The notes: generated by a model from the sequence alone, not told the origin. A stretch of DNA of 33,776 bases from Subtercola sp. (GCA_025463765.1 JAODBC010000026.1:1-33776), one strand, 5' to 3'; positions 1-8,723 are shown, numbered from the stretch's first letter. Numbers and translations: made by a program.

Positions 1-141
1 GCCGCTGCCGCGCCCGCCGCTGCCGCGCCCGCTGAGGCTGCCGCCGCTGCCGATTCGGCCGCTGCCGACCTTGCCGTCGTGGAGCGTTACGAAGTGCTGC
101 ACCTCTCTGCTCCCGGTCTGGCCCGCCTAGCTCGTCGGTGA
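1..141 (+). CDS. 3' end of an unidentified protein
   Basis: Frame 1 is open from the first base to a TGA at 139-141, giving 46 residues of a gene that begins outside the window. The visible part starts with an Ala/Pro-rich linker (about 25 residues) and ends with a short ordered-looking tail, VVERYEVLHLSAPGLARLAR followed by R. I do not recognise the family. The frame has the strong GC third-position bias of the neighbouring genes, and a perfect hairpin follows the stop at 153-200, which fits a real gene end. Confidence 0.55.
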   Translation, partial: AAAAPAAAAPAEAAAAADSAAADLAVVERYEVLHLSAPGLARLARR

Positions 142-152
142 AGTTCGTGCGG

Positions 153-200
153 GTTGCGCAAAAGCATGTTCAGTGCCGGTTCTGAGTGCTTTTGCGCAAC
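153..200. terminator. 14-bp perfect inverted repeat, likely bidirectional terminator
   Basis: GTTGCGCAAAAGCA (153-166) pairs perfectly with TGCTTTTGCGCAAC (187-200) across a 20-base loop. It sits between the end of the gene at 1-141 and the convergent stop at 227. The T-run inside the right arm and A-run inside the left arm suit transcription ending from either side, but no T-tail follows the stem. Confidence 0.55.
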
Positions 201-226
201 GCCGGCGGTGACGCTGCGGGGCTGTA

Positions 227-673
227 CTAGAGCGTGCCCTCGGCGAGTTTCGCGACCGAGGAGGTGATGCGGCGCTGGCGGGTTTCGGGGGTTTTGGCGT
301 CGTCGAGGGGAAGGGTGAAGCGGCGCTTGTTCGAGTACGAGAGCGTTTCGAAGAACGTGCGTGCGGCGGGCTCGGCGTCGAGGGCCGCCGCGAAATCGTC
401 GGGCACGGTGACCTCGCGAGGCTGGTCGTCGAGCACGATATCGACCTCGATGCTGTCACCACCTTCGATGCCCGCGCCTTTTCGCACCTCGGCGCTCACG
501 GGCAGCATGATCTCGCCGCGATAGGGCGTCACGGTGCTGCGGTAGGTATAGCCGTTGATCGTCACGGCGACGGCATGCCGCTTCGCGGTGCCGAGCGCGT
601 CGTACACGTCTTGCGGCACGACGATTCCGGTGGCTGTCTTTCCGCTCTGCTTGAGCACGGTCTCGAACTTCAT
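227..673 (-). CDS. YdeI/OmpD-associated family protein with DUF1905 domain
   Basis: This 148-residue protein begins MKFETVLKQSGKTATGIVVP. The first ~95 residues resemble the DUF1905 beta-barrel fold, with PQDVYDALG and a GEIMLPVSAEVRKGAGIEGG stretch. The C-terminal ~50 residues resemble the short YdeI/bacteriocin-protection helical motif, with VPDDFAAALDAEPAARTFFE and LSYSNKRRF. The ATG at 673 is chosen because it starts the conserved domain and lies 7 bases after a CATACT hexamer on the minus strand (686-681). In-frame codons further upstream would add a low-quality Arg-rich extension. The biochemical role of this family is poorly known. The gene stands alone. Confidence 0.8.
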   Translation of the reverse strand: MKFETVLKQSGKTATGIVVPQDVYDALGTAKRHAVAVTINGYTYRSTVTPYRGEIMLPVSAEVRKGAGIEGGDSIEVDIVLDDQPREVTVPDDFAAALDAEPAARTFFETLSYSNKRRFTLPLDDAKTPETRQRRITSSVAKLAEGTL

Positions 674-680
674 ACGCACG

Positions 681-686
681 AGTATG
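681..686 (-). promoter_or_regulatory. putative -10 of the DUF1905 gene (leaderless)
   Basis: CATACT on the minus strand lies 7 bases before the ATG at 673, placing the expected transcription start at or next to the start codon. No -35 hexamer is evident. Confidence 0.4.
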
Positions 687-798
687 GCCCGGGCATCCGG
701 TCTCCACAAACTCTCCACAATCTCTCTCCACAATCGGTGGGTGCGTCTGAATGTGCACAGACGGGCGGGTGCGCACCGTTCGCTCAGAAGCCGCCAAG

Positions 799-804
799 TA
801 GCAT
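799..804 (+). promoter_or_regulatory. putative -10 of the acyltransferase gene
   Basis: TAGCAT lies 8 bases before the ATG at 813 and no good Shine-Dalgarno sequence is present, so a leaderless transcript is likely. Confidence 0.35.
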
Positions 805-812
805 GGGCACCT

Positions 813-3104
813 ATGAACTCGACGACCACCCGCGGCGAGAACGTCGCCAAGCGCGGTGTTCCGGCGCACTTTCTGCCCCATGTTCAGGGTCTGCGCGCCA
901 TCGCAGTGCTGCTCGTGGTCATCTATCATTTCGAGCCCGGGCGGCTGACCGGCGGGTACATAGGCGTCGACGTGTTCTTCGTCATCTCGGGCTTCTTGAT
1001 CACTCAGCAGCTCTCGCGCGAACTCGAGCGCACCGACCGCATCAAGCTGCCGAGCTTCTGGGCGAAACGGGTGCGACGCCTGCTGCCGGCGGCACTGCTC
1101 GTGCTGGCGTTCAGCACGGTGGCGACGCTCACCATCATGCCGCTGAGTGCACTGGCCGAGAACCTCAAAGAGATTCTGGCGAGCACGTTCTATGTGGAGA
1201 ACTGGGCGCTCGCGGCGAACTCGGTCGACTATCTCGCGGCCTCGGGTGACGCCTCGCTCGTGCAGCACTACTGGTCGCTGTCGCTCGAAGAACAGTTCTA
1301 CGTGGTCTGGCCGATTCTGCTGCTGGGGGCATCCTTCTTCGGGGTGAAGCGACTGGCTGCGAAGTACGGCGACCGCGGGCGCTGGAATGCGATGATCGCG
1401 CTGGTCGTCATCGCCACGGTCGTTTCGTTCGTGCTCTCTGTCATCGCAACGAACAACGACCCCGCGTCTGCCTACTTCGTCACGTATACGCGCGTCTGGG
1501 AGTTCGGGGTGGGTGCACTGCTCGCGTTGATTCCGAGGCTGCGGCCGACGCGCGGCTGGTTCGTGAATGTGCTCGGCTACGCCGGGGTGCTGGCGATTCT
1601 CGTCGCCGGGTTCACCTACGACCGCAACACGCCCTTTCCCGGGTACGCGGCACTGGTGCCGGTGCTGGGTACGGCGGCCGTCATCGTTTCGCATCGCTCG
1701 GAACGCTGGTTCGATATCGGGCGGGTGCTCAGCACGAGGATTCCCCGGTTCTTCGGCGACATCTCGTACTCGCTGTACCTCTGGCACTGGCCGCTCATCG
1801 TCATCGCTCCCTTCATTCCCGGGTGGGGGCTGTCGATCTACAATCGCGTCATCTTGTTCGTGGTCGCGGTGGTGCTGGCGTGGCTGACTAAAAAGTTCGT
1901 CGAAGACCCCACCCGGCAGGCCACGTTCTGGACGGTCAGGCGACCCCGTCCGCGCGTGACCTTCGCGTTCATGCTGGCGGGCATGGCCGTGCTGACGCTG
2001 CTCGTCTCGAGCGTGTGGGTCGTGCAGCAGCCGAAGTACGACGCTGCGGCGAGCCAGCTCGCGAGCACGGTGGCCGACCCGCCGGCGTGTTTCGGGGCGG
2101 CGACGGGGCCATGGCCCGCGGTCACGACTGCTGCGGGAACCGGCGTGCTCGGGCCGTCTGGCATCGCGGGCATCGCGGAGCCGAGCCCAAGTACGAACAC
2201 TTCGAAGCCCCAGCAGAATGCGGCGCTCGCGGCGCCGGGTGCGACGCCTCAACAGGCCGCGGGTGCCACCGTTGTCGATGACGGGGTGGCGTGTCCGACC
2301 CCGTCGCTGGCCGACACGATCATCCCGTCGCCCGGGTTCGGCAACGCCGACCGGCCGTCGAACCCCGAGTGCCTCGTCACGCTGAACGACTCGGGGTTGT
2401 TCGCCTGCCATTTCGGCTCAACTGCGGTGGGTGCGAAGCGGGTCGCGCTGATCGGTGACAGCCATGCGTACGCCCTGCTCGCGCCGTTCATCCAGCTCGC
2501 GAATGACAACGGCTGGGCGCTGACGACGTACATCAAGGGCGGATGCCCGTGGAATACCGAGACGATGCCCGGGGTCGATGCGTTCTCACGCTCGTGCAAC
2601 GCCTGGCGAGACAACCTCACGGCCGAGCTGGCCAGCGTGCAACCGTACGACGTGGTATTCACGGCGGCGCTCGCCGACGCGACCGCTCCCGGCACCTCTG
2701 CCGACGGCAAGGCTCTCGCCGCCGGGTTCAGTGGCGCCTGGAAAGAGGTGACCTCGAAAGGCACTCCCGTGGTCACCATGGTCGACAACCCGGCCTGGGC
2801 CGACGACCCGAACAAGTGTCTGCGCATCTCCGACGCGGCGGACTGCACAGAGCCTCGGGCCGACGGCCTCGTTGCCGACCCGCCGGTCGCCCTGGCGGCT
2901 CAGGCCTCGATCGCGGCCGGGCAGAACATCACGCTGCTCGACTTCAGCAACATGTTCTGCACGGCGACCGACTGCGCCGCCGTCATCGGCGGGGCGAACG
3001 TCTACCGCGACCCCGATCACCTCACCAACACCTTCGCGACAACGCTGTCGCCCTTTCTGAAAGCTGCGCTGGTCGGGGCCATGACGCCCGCCACGTCGCC
3101 GTGA
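813..3104 (+). CDS. membrane acyltransferase (acyltransferase-3 / OafA type) fused to SGNH hydrolase domain
   Basis: The protein has 763 residues. Residues ~20-395 form a multi-pass acyltransferase-3 domain: the conserved His is H39 in LLVVIYHFEPG, followed by GYIGVDVFFVISGFLIT, and about ten hydrophobic segments. A further TM near residue 390 leads into a Pro/Ala/Thr-rich linker. Residues ~530-763 form an SGNH domain with block I GDSH (S550) and a C-terminal DPDH (D733, H736) as the rest of the triad. Proteins of this layout O-acylate cell-surface polysaccharides, peptidoglycan or secreted molecules using a cytosolic acyl donor; the substrate cannot be read from the sequence. The ATG at 813 puts the first TM at the usual distance. 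Cys residues in the extracellular part may form disulfides. The TGA falls inside the first unit of a minisatellite. Confidence 0.92.
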   Translation: MNSTTTRGENVAKRGVPAHFLPHVQGLRAIAVLLVVIYHFEPGRLTGGYIGVDVFFVISGFLITQQLSRELERTDRIKLPSFWAKRVRRLLPAALLVLAFSTVATLTIMPLSALAENLKEILASTFYVENWALAANSVDYLAASGDASLVQHYWSLSLEEQFYVVWPILLLGASFFGVKRLAAKYGDRGRWNAMIALVVIATVVSFVLSVIATNNDPASAYFVTYTRVWEFGVGALLALIPRLRPTRGWFVNVLGYAGVLAILVAGFTYDRNTPFPGYAALVPVLGTAAVIVSHRSERWFDIGRVLSTRIPRFFGDISYSLYLWHWPLIVIAPFIPGWGLSIYNRVILFVVAVVLAWLTKKFVEDPTRQATFWTVRRPRPRVTFAFMLAGMAVLTLLVSSVWVVQQPKYDAAASQLASTVADPPACFGAATGPWPAVTTAAGTGVLGPSGIAGIAEPSPSTNTSKPQQNAALAAPGATPQQAAGATVVDDGVACPTPSLADTIIPSPGFGNADRPSNPECLVTLNDSGLFACHFGSTAVGAKRVALIGDSHAYALLAPFIQLANDNGWALTTYIKGGCPWNTETMPGVDAFSRSCNAWRDNLTAELASVQPYDVVFTAALADATAPGTSADGKALAAGFSGAWKEVTSKGTPVVTMVDNPAWADDPNKCLRISDAADCTEPRADGLVADPPVALAAQASIAAGQNITLLDFSNMFCTATDCAAVIGGANVYRDPDHLTNTFATTLSPFLKAALVGAMTPATSP

Positions 3105-3265
3105 GCGGCGTCAATGTTAGGGGCGTCAGTGTGAGGGGCGTCAGTGCGAGCGGCGTCAGTGCGAGGGGCGTCAGTGCGAGCGGCGTCGGTGCTACCGGCG
3201 TCCTTGTGCGGGGCATGAGTGTGAGCGGCATCAGTGCGAGCGGGGTCAGTGTGAGCGGCGTGCGG
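3101..3265 (+). repeat. 15-bp minisatellite, 11 units
   Basis: Eleven imperfect 15-bp units run head to tail, with consensus GYGAGSGGCGTCAGT. The acyltransferase stop codon lies in unit 1. Because 15 is divisible by 3, the array is open in more than one frame and reads as a Gly-Val-Ser pentapeptide, but no start codon or ribosome binding site supports a separate gene. Confidence 0.85.
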
Positions 3266-3303
3266 CGGCGCGCTCGCGCAGACTGCGAGGGCGGCAGCCA
3301 TCT

Positions 3304-3367
3304 CGTGAGACTGCTGCGCCGCGATGAGGTCGTTGTAGTGACCTCTCTTCGGCGCAGCTGTCTCACG
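3304..3367. repeat. 64-bp palindromic element, copy 1
   Basis: The 18-bp arms CGTGAGACTGCTGCGCCG (3304-3321) and CGGCGCAGCTGTCTCACG (3350-3367) pair at 17 of 18 positions. A second perfect stem, GAGGTC/GACCTC (3326-3331 and 3340-3345), lies inside the loop. Related copies are at 8724-8788 and, degenerate, at 13557-13601. It could act as a terminator for the upstream gene or be a REP-like element. Confidence 0.75.
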
Positions 3368-3426
3368 CAGCGCCGCGGCGCGTGCCGCCACGCGGATCGC
3401 GGCCGCCGGGCTGCGGGTACGACAGC

Positions 3427-4353
3427 ATGATCGGGGTGCTGACCGGCTTCGCCATCATCGGGGTCGTGATTCTCGTCGGTTATGTGGTGCAGCGCATCCA
3501 CGTGCTGCCCGCCGATGCCGCGGTCGCCCTGAACCGCTTCGTCTACTTCATCGCCAGCCCGGCACTGCTGTTCACCGTGCTGGCCCGCGCCGACCTGAGC
3601 GTGATCTTCTCTTCGTTCTTGGTGGTGACCATCGTCTCGGTCGTCATCACCGCGGCAGTGTTCCTGGCGCTTTCGCGGCTGTTCTTTCGCCGATCTGCGG
3701 CGCTCACGGCCCTCGGCACCGCTTCGGCGTCGTACGTCAACGCGAACAACATCGGGTTGCCGGTGGCGGTGTACGTTCTCGGCAGCGCTCAGTTCGTGGC
3801 GCCGGTGCTCATGTTCCAGCTCATCGTCATGGCGCCGATACTGCTGACTGTGCTCGACGTCTCGACGCGCGAGAAGGTCTCGATCGGCACGATCGTGAGT
3901 CAGCCGTTCCGCAACCCGATCATTCTCGCCTCGCTGGCCGGTCTCGTGGTGGCGCTGCTGGGCATCCACATTCCCGATCAGGTGCTCGCACCGTTCGTGC
4001 TGATCGGCGGGGCCGCGGTACCGACGGTGCTCATCACGTTCGGTATGTCGCTGGCCGGTCGTCGACTGTTTCCGGCGGGCGCCGATCGGCGCGAGATCAT
4101 TGTCGCGGTGGCGATGAAGAGCGTGCTGATGCCTGTGGTCGCCTACCTATTCGGCTCGCTGGTGTTCCAGCTCGACGCGGTGCACCTGTTCGCGGTCGTC
4201 GTGCTCGCCGCGCTGCCGACGGCTCAGAACATCTTCAACTACGCGTTCCGGTTCAACACCGGAATCGATGTCGCGCGCGACGTCGTGCTCCTGACCACCA
4301 TCGCCGCTCTGCCCGTCTTGCTCGTCATCTCAGCACTGTTGGCCCCGGCCTAG
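3427..4353 (+). CDS. AEC-family permease (auxin efflux carrier-like)
   Basis: The protein has 308 residues, normal for the family, and about ten hydrophobic segments arranged five plus five around a cytosolic loop. The motif YVNANNIGLPVAVYVLG resembles the conserved Asn/Gly/Pro motif in the first half, and LPTAQNIFNYAFRF the matching motif in the second half. Bacterial AEC proteins transport small carboxylates such as malate or malonate, or related compounds; the substrate here is unknown. The ATG at 3427 is chosen because residues further upstream in frame come from the palindromic/repeat zone and are not hydrophobic. The gene ends 7 bp from the stop of convergent xthA. Confidence 0.88.
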   Translation: MIGVLTGFAIIGVVILVGYVVQRIHVLPADAAVALNRFVYFIASPALLFTVLARADLSVIFSSFLVVTIVSVVITAAVFLALSRLFFRRSAALTALGTASASYVNANNIGLPVAVYVLGSAQFVAPVLMFQLIVMAPILLTVLDVSTREKVSIGTIVSQPFRNPIILASLAGLVVALLGIHIPDQVLAPFVLIGGAAVPTVLITFGMSLAGRRLFPAGADRREIIVAVAMKSVLMPVVAYLFGSLVFQLDAVHLFAVVVLAALPTAQNIFNYAFRFNTGIDVARDVVLLTTIAALPVLLVISALLAPA

Positions 4354-4360
4354 CCGCGGC

Positions 4361-5197
4361 TCACCAGATCATCGGCTTGTCGTCGTCGCCCTCGAGCTCC
4401 AAGTCGAGGTCTACGACGACGGGCACGTGGTCGCTGGGCGCGTCACCCTTGCGTTCGTTGCGGTCGATGCGGGCATCCGTCACCAGCGACGCGAACGGCG
4501 CGGAACCCATGATGAAGTCGATACGCATGCCCTCGTTACGGGGGAAGCGCAGCTGCTTGTAGTCCCAGTAGGTGTACCCGGTCGGCACGAGCGGGCGCAC
4601 CACGTCGCTCAACCCGAGCTGCTCGAACTCGGCGAAGGCGGCGCGCTCGGGCGGCGAGACGTGGGTGGCACCCTCGAAGACCGAGAGATCCCACACATCG
4701 GAGTCGAGCGGGGCGACGTTCCAGTCGCCCATCAGGGCGAGCGGCTGATCCGGATGCTCGGCAAGCCACTTTCGGGTGTCGTCTGCCAGCTGCTGCAGCC
4801 AGGCGAGTTTGTAGTCGTAATGCGGATCTCCGAGCATCCGCCCGTTCGGAACGTACAGGCTCCAGAGGCGAACGCCGTTCACCGTGACGCCGAGGGCGCG
4901 AGCCTCTGACGGAAGCACGCCGTTCTCGCCGGGCTTGCCGAAGCCCGGAACGCCCTCGAAACCGACGGTCAGCTCCTCCATGGGCAGGCGGCTGGCGAAG
5001 GCGACGCCGTTCCACTGGTTCAGGCCGTGCAGCTCGACGTCGTAGCCGGCCTCGGTGAACGGCTCTAACGGAAACTGCGACTCCTTGCACTTGATCTCTT
5101 GCATGGCGAGAACGTCGATGTCTTCGCGCACCAGCCAGTCGGTGACGCGGCCCACCCGGGCCCTGATGGAGTTCACATTCCAGGTCGCAACACGCAT
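4361..5197 (-). CDS. xthA: exodeoxyribonuclease III
   Basis: This 278-residue endonuclease/exonuclease/phosphatase-fold enzyme begins MRVATWNVNSIRARV, with metal-site residues N7 and E34 (MQEIKC). It continues with the catalytic GDWNVAP block, the DYKQLRFP region and a terminal SDHVPVV. Exonuclease III cleaves abasic sites and removes 3' blocking groups in base excision repair. Length and all motifs fit the family. It is divergent from pyrE, whose start is 66 bp away, and convergent with the AEC gene. Confidence 0.96.
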   Translation of the reverse strand: MRVATWNVNSIRARVGRVTDWLVREDIDVLAMQEIKCKESQFPLEPFTEAGYDVELHGLNQWNGVAFASRLPMEELTVGFEGVPGFGKPGENGVLPSEARALGVTVNGVRLWSLYVPNGRMLGDPHYDYKLAWLQQLADDTRKWLAEHPDQPLALMGDWNVAPLDSDVWDLSVFEGATHVSPPERAAFAEFEQLGLSDVVRPLVPTGYTYWDYKQLRFPRNEGMRIDFIMGSAPFASLVTDARIDRNERKGDAPSDHVPVVVDLDLELEGDDDKPMIW

Positions 5198-5203
5198 GCC
5201 GAT

Positions 5204-5209
5204 AGCCTA
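5204..5209 (-). promoter_or_regulatory. putative -10 of xthA (leaderless)
   Basis: TAGGCT on the minus strand lies 6 bases before the xthA ATG. No Shine-Dalgarno sequence fits between them. Confidence 0.5.
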
Positions 5210-5250
5210 TTCGCGCCAGCCGACACTCAAGGTCGACATGGGCGGCCCGG

Positions 5251-5256
5251 TAGGGT
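5251..5256 (+). promoter_or_regulatory. putative -10 of pyrE (leaderless)
   Basis: TAGGGT lies 7 bases before the pyrE GTG at 5264. The competing ATG at 5259 is followed two codons later by TGA, so the GTG is the real start. Confidence 0.45.
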
Positions 5257-5263
5257 GGATGGC

Positions 5264-5815
5264 GTGACGGACAGTGCGCGCGACCAGCTCATCAAGTACA
5301 TTGCCGACGAGGCGGTGTTTCACGGCGACTTCACGCTCACGAGCGGCAAGAAGGCGACGTATTACGTCGACCTGCGCAAGGTGAGCCTCGACCATCGGGT
5401 CGCTCCGCTGATCGGGCAGGTCATGCTCGATGTGATCGCCGAGATTCCCGACGTGTTCGCGGTGGGCGGCCTCACCATGGGTGCAGATCCTGTCGCAGCG
5501 GCGATTCTGCACCAGGGAGCCGCCCGCGGGCTCAGCTACGACGCGTTCGTGGTGCGCAAGGAGCCCAAAGACCACGGGCGCGGCAAGCAGGTCGAGGGCC
5601 CAGATCTCGAGGGTAAGCGCGTCGTCGTCATCGAAGACACCTCGACTACGGGTGGCTCCCCGCTGAAGGCCATAGAGGCTCTTGAAAAGGTCGGCGCGAT
5701 CGTGGTCGGCGTTGCCGTCGTGGTCGACCGCAATACCGAAGCGCGCGAGCGCATCGAGGCGGCCGGGTACCCCTACTTCTACGCGATCGGCCTCGCAGAC
5801 CTCGGGCTCAGCTAG
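5264..5815 (+). CDS. pyrE: orotate phosphoribosyltransferase
   Basis: This 183-residue protein converts orotate and PRPP to orotidine 5'-phosphate in UMP synthesis. The type I phosphoribosyltransferase PRPP loop VVVIEDTSTTGGSP is at residues 120-133, the flexible catalytic loop KEPKDHGRGK at 99-108, and the substrate region LTSGKKATYYVDLRK at 25-39. The GTG at 5264 is the only start that fits the family N-terminus. Five bases after its stop another gene begins, so the two are probably cotranscribed. Confidence 0.95.
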   Translation: MTDSARDQLIKYIADEAVFHGDFTLTSGKKATYYVDLRKVSLDHRVAPLIGQVMLDVIAEIPDVFAVGGLTMGADPVAAAILHQGAARGLSYDAFVVRKEPKDHGRGKQVEGPDLEGKRVVVIEDTSTTGGSPLKAIEALEKVGAIVVGVAVVVDRNTEARERIEAAGYPYFYAIGLADLGLS

Positions 5816-5820
5816 CTCCG

Positions 5821-6648
5821 GTGCAGCCCGACCAGCCCGAAGAACCCGCGGCGCACCCCGACGACGCGGCGGCGCAGGCTCCTGAGCGCCCTGAGCCTCT
5901 CGAGCGCCCCGAGCCCGCGGCTCCGGATGCCCGGCTGTCGCCGCCCGCCCGGAATGCCGGTGCCGACGCAGATGTGCCGCCCGGGCCGGACGCCCGCCCT
6001 GCCCGGAATGCCGGGCTTGCGCCCGCTCCCGGCTCGCCGCCGGCGCGGGCCGGGGTGCATCTTCCGGCCGCGAGAGCGCGGTCGCGGGCGGCTGTGCCGA
6101 TTGCCGTCGTGACGGTCGCGGTGCTCGTGCTGGCCGGGCTGTTTCTGCTCGGAACACGACTGCCGGGCATCCTGACCGCCGCCCCGGCCGCGACACCCAC
6201 GCCGACCCAGACGCCGACGCCCACCCCGACTCCGACTCCCACGTCGACGGCGGGCCCGCAGCTCGCCGGAAGCTATGACTGGAGCGACCTGCGCGGCGGA
6301 GAGTGCATCAGCCCGTTCGTGTCGGCCTGGCAGCAGAAATTCACCGTGGTCGAGTGCGCCGCGGCGCACTATGCGCAAGTGATGAGCACGGGTTCGCTCA
6401 GCACCGATCCGGCGGCGGCCTACCCCGGGCAAGATGCGATCAAACAGCAGCTGAATCTGCTCTGTCAGACGCCGGCGAACTTCAACGATGCGATTCTGAG
6501 CGCGTACCCCGACATCGTGTGGCAGGCGAACTATCCGGTCAACGACGCACAATGGCAAGCCGGGCTGCGCAATTACTACTGCTTCGTCAGCCGCTCATCG
6601 AGTCAGCCGATCACGGGCAACTTTGCCCCACCCGCGTTCGGCGGGTAG
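5821..6648 (+). CDS. membrane protein with septum-formation-like extracytoplasmic domain
   Basis: The protein has 275 residues. Residues 1-95 are a Pro/Ala/Glu-rich cytosolic region; one hydrophobic helix (VPIAVVTVAVLVLAGLFLLG, about 98-117) is the only membrane segment; a Thr/Pro linker follows. The ~130-residue outer domain contains RGGECISPF, FTVVECAAAHYAQV and later Cys residues. This Cys-containing VxCxxxHxxxV pattern matches the septum-formation family (PF13845-like) of actinobacterial wall-associated proteins, whose mechanism is unknown. The GTG at 5821 follows the pyrE stop by 5 bp. The family call rests on the Cys/His motif alone. Confidence 0.75.
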   Translation: MQPDQPEEPAAHPDDAAAQAPERPEPLERPEPAAPDARLSPPARNAGADADVPPGPDARPARNAGLAPAPGSPPARAGVHLPAARARSRAAVPIAVVTVAVLVLAGLFLLGTRLPGILTAAPAATPTPTQTPTPTPTPTPTSTAGPQLAGSYDWSDLRGGECISPFVSAWQQKFTVVECAAAHYAQVMSTGSLSTDPAAAYPGQDAIKQQLNLLCQTPANFNDAILSAYPDIVWQANYPVNDAQWQAGLRNYYCFVSRSSSQPITGNFAPPAFGG

Positions 6649-6666
6649 GTTCGAGGAGTTCGGCCG

Positions 6667-6672
6667 CATAAT
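6667..6672 (+). promoter_or_regulatory. putative -10 of the DUF2207 gene
   Basis: CATAAT lies 30 bases before the ATG at 6703, and a GAAGGG ribosome binding site sits between them at about 6688. This gene therefore has a normal leader, unlike many neighbours. Confidence 0.35.
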
Positions 6673-6702
6673 CGAGCGCCGCTCACAGAAGGGTCGTCGG
6701 AA

Positions 6703-8676
6703 ATGATGCGCAACGCTCTGAGCAGGCTTGCGGCGACCGTTGTGGCCGCCGGAGTGGTGTCTGCCGCCCTGCTCGGCGGCGCGACCTCGGTGCAGGCCGT
6801 CACCGCGACCGGGTCGACCTCGGCGCAGGCCACCACCACGAGCGCGTCGACCACCGACACCGCCGCCGCGACCGGCACCACCGCCGCGACCGGCTCCTTG
6901 GCGGCCACCGGCACCATCGCTGCCACCGGCACCGACGTCAACGACTTCACATTCAACAGTTTCTCGGGTGACTACACGCTCGGCCGTGACGCGCAGGGTC
7001 ACTCCACCCTGACAACTGTCGAGACACTGGATGCCCAGTTCCCCACCTCCAACCAGAACCACGGCATTCAGCGCGCCATCCCCACCAAGTACGACGGGCA
7101 TCCGACCGACGTGCACATCGTGAGTGTCACCGACGGCGACGGGAACGCCCGTTCGTACACCACCGACACCAAAGACGACCTGCTCTTCGTCACCGTGGCC
7201 GCCGACGATTACGTACACGGATCGCAGGTCTACGTGCTCACCTACACGCAGACGAACGTGACGCAGTACTTCGCCAACACGAATGACGACGAGTTCTACT
7301 GGGACACCAACGGCACCGCCTGGCAGCAGCCGTTCACGAGCGTGACGGCGACGGTACACGTTCCGGCCGATCTCGCCTCGGCTCTGACCGGCTCGGCTTC
7401 GTGCTACTGGGGCTATTCCGGCTCATCGACCACCTGTGACATCGCGCAAACCAGCGGCTCCGGCGCCGGCACGGCTGATGCGAGCGACACCACGTTCACC
7501 ACCACCCCGCAGGCGTTGGATGCCGAGCAGAACGTCACCGTCTCCATCGGCTTTCGACCCGGTACCTTCACCGCGCGCGACGACTCGTTCTTCGCCTCGC
7601 CCGCGGCCATCGCCGCACTGATTTTCACCGTACTCGCGGTGCTCGTGGCCATTGGATCGATCATCCTGCGCTTCACAGTGCTGAAAGACGCGCCAGGGCG
7701 CCCGACCATCATCGCCGAATACACGGTGCCGAAGGGCGTGAACCTGATGCTCGCCTCGGTGATCATCAAGGCAGACAAACGCGCTCCGGCCGCGAGTTTC
7801 GTGAGTCTTGCCGTGCGGCACAACATCCAGATCGTCGAGCAGGAGAAGTCGGGCTGGGGCGGAACGACGTACTGGCTGCGGCTCACAAGCCTCGACGGGC
7901 TCGACGATACCGAGCTCGAGCTCGTGAAGCTGCTGTTCGGCGAGTCGGTTCAGCTCGGCGCCTGGAAGCAGATCGAGAAGCAAGACACTCCGCTCGGCAA
8001 GGGAATCTTTGCGCTCATGCAGGGCATGCGGCGCCGGGTGGTGACCGAAGGATTCGTGCGCGGCGGCACCACTTTGATCAGCGCGCTGTTCGCGTTGGGT
8101 GTCATCGTGTTCGGTGGGCTCGCATTTCTGACGGCGTCGGCCGCGCTCAGTGATGATTTTGGGGGAGCGGTGCCGTTCATCCTCATCGGCGTGTGCATCG
8201 TTGCGGCGATCACGGTCTTCGTCGCGGGCTTCAAGAAGCCGCTCACGGCGAAGGGTGCCGAGCTGCGCGACTACATCAAGGGGCTGGAACTGTACATCCG
8301 GCTGGCTGAGAAAGACCGTTTCGCCATGCTGCAAAGCCCCGAGGGTGCGCTGAAGACGCAGGTGAACGCGCCCGACTGGGGGCAGGTCGTGAAGATCTAC
8401 GAGAAGTTGCTGCCGTATGCGGTGCTGCTGAACCTCGAGACCGAGTGGGCGAAGGTGCTCGGCACGTACTACGAGAACCTCGGATCGCAGCCCGACTGGT
8501 ACGGCGGCAACGTGGGGGCATTCAACGCCGGGCTGTTCGTGGGCACGATCGCGTCGCTGTCGAACGTGGTCGATGCGAGTCTGGCCTCGAGCACCTCCTC
8601 GAGCTCGAGCGGCGGATCGGGCGGCGGCGGTTTCTCGGGCGGTGGCGGTGGCGGTGGCGGTGGCGGTGGCGTGTAG
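6703..8676 (+). CDS. DUF2207 domain membrane protein
   Basis: The protein has 657 residues. It starts with a signal peptide ending near GATSVQA and continues with a Thr/Ala/Gly-rich repeat linker (about 35-80) and an extracytoplasmic DUF2207-like beta domain (~80-290). A TM segment (AAIAALIFTVLAVLVAIGSI) follows, then a cytosolic region, two more TM helices (~455-515) and the typical block GAELRDYIKGLELYIRLAEK. A Ser/Gly tail closes the protein with a long Gly run, as is common in this family. The function of DUF2207 proteins is not established. The first of two adjacent ATGs is taken; GAAGGG lies about 10 bases upstream. Confidence 0.85.
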   Translation: MMRNALSRLAATVVAAGVVSAALLGGATSVQAVTATGSTSAQATTTSASTTDTAAATGTTAATGSLAATGTIAATGTDVNDFTFNSFSGDYTLGRDAQGHSTLTTVETLDAQFPTSNQNHGIQRAIPTKYDGHPTDVHIVSVTDGDGNARSYTTDTKDDLLFVTVAADDYVHGSQVYVLTYTQTNVTQYFANTNDDEFYWDTNGTAWQQPFTSVTATVHVPADLASALTGSASCYWGYSGSSTTCDIAQTSGSGAGTADASDTTFTTTPQALDAEQNVTVSIGFRPGTFTARDDSFFASPAAIAALIFTVLAVLVAIGSIILRFTVLKDAPGRPTIIAEYTVPKGVNLMLASVIIKADKRAPAASFVSLAVRHNIQIVEQEKSGWGGTTYWLRLTSLDGLDDTELELVKLLFGESVQLGAWKQIEKQDTPLGKGIFALMQGMRRRVVTEGFVRGGTTLISALFALGVIVFGGLAFLTASAALSDDFGGAVPFILIGVCIVAAITVFVAGFKKPLTAKGAELRDYIKGLELYIRLAEKDRFAMLQSPEGALKTQVNAPDWGQVVKIYEKLLPYAVLLNLETEWAKVLGTYYENLGSQPDWYGGNVGAFNAGLFVGTIASLSNVVDASLASSTSSSSSGGSGGGGFSGGGGGGGGGGGV

Positions 8677-8723
8677 CGGCGGCGCGGCGGGTATTGGTAG
8701 CGGCGGGGCCGCGCTTCTGCGTT

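Noticed and set aside
456..2411. A 651-codon open frame on the minus strand opposite the acyltransferase.
   Set aside because: It is an Arg/His/Gln-rich antisense shadow caused by GC-rich third positions. The plus-strand protein has clear domains and catalytic residues.
3101..3265. The regular repeats could be taken for a CRISPR array or a pentapeptide-repeat gene.
   Set aside because: Units are contiguous 15-mers without spacers, there are no cas genes, and no start codon or ribosome binding site supports a pentapeptide-repeat protein.
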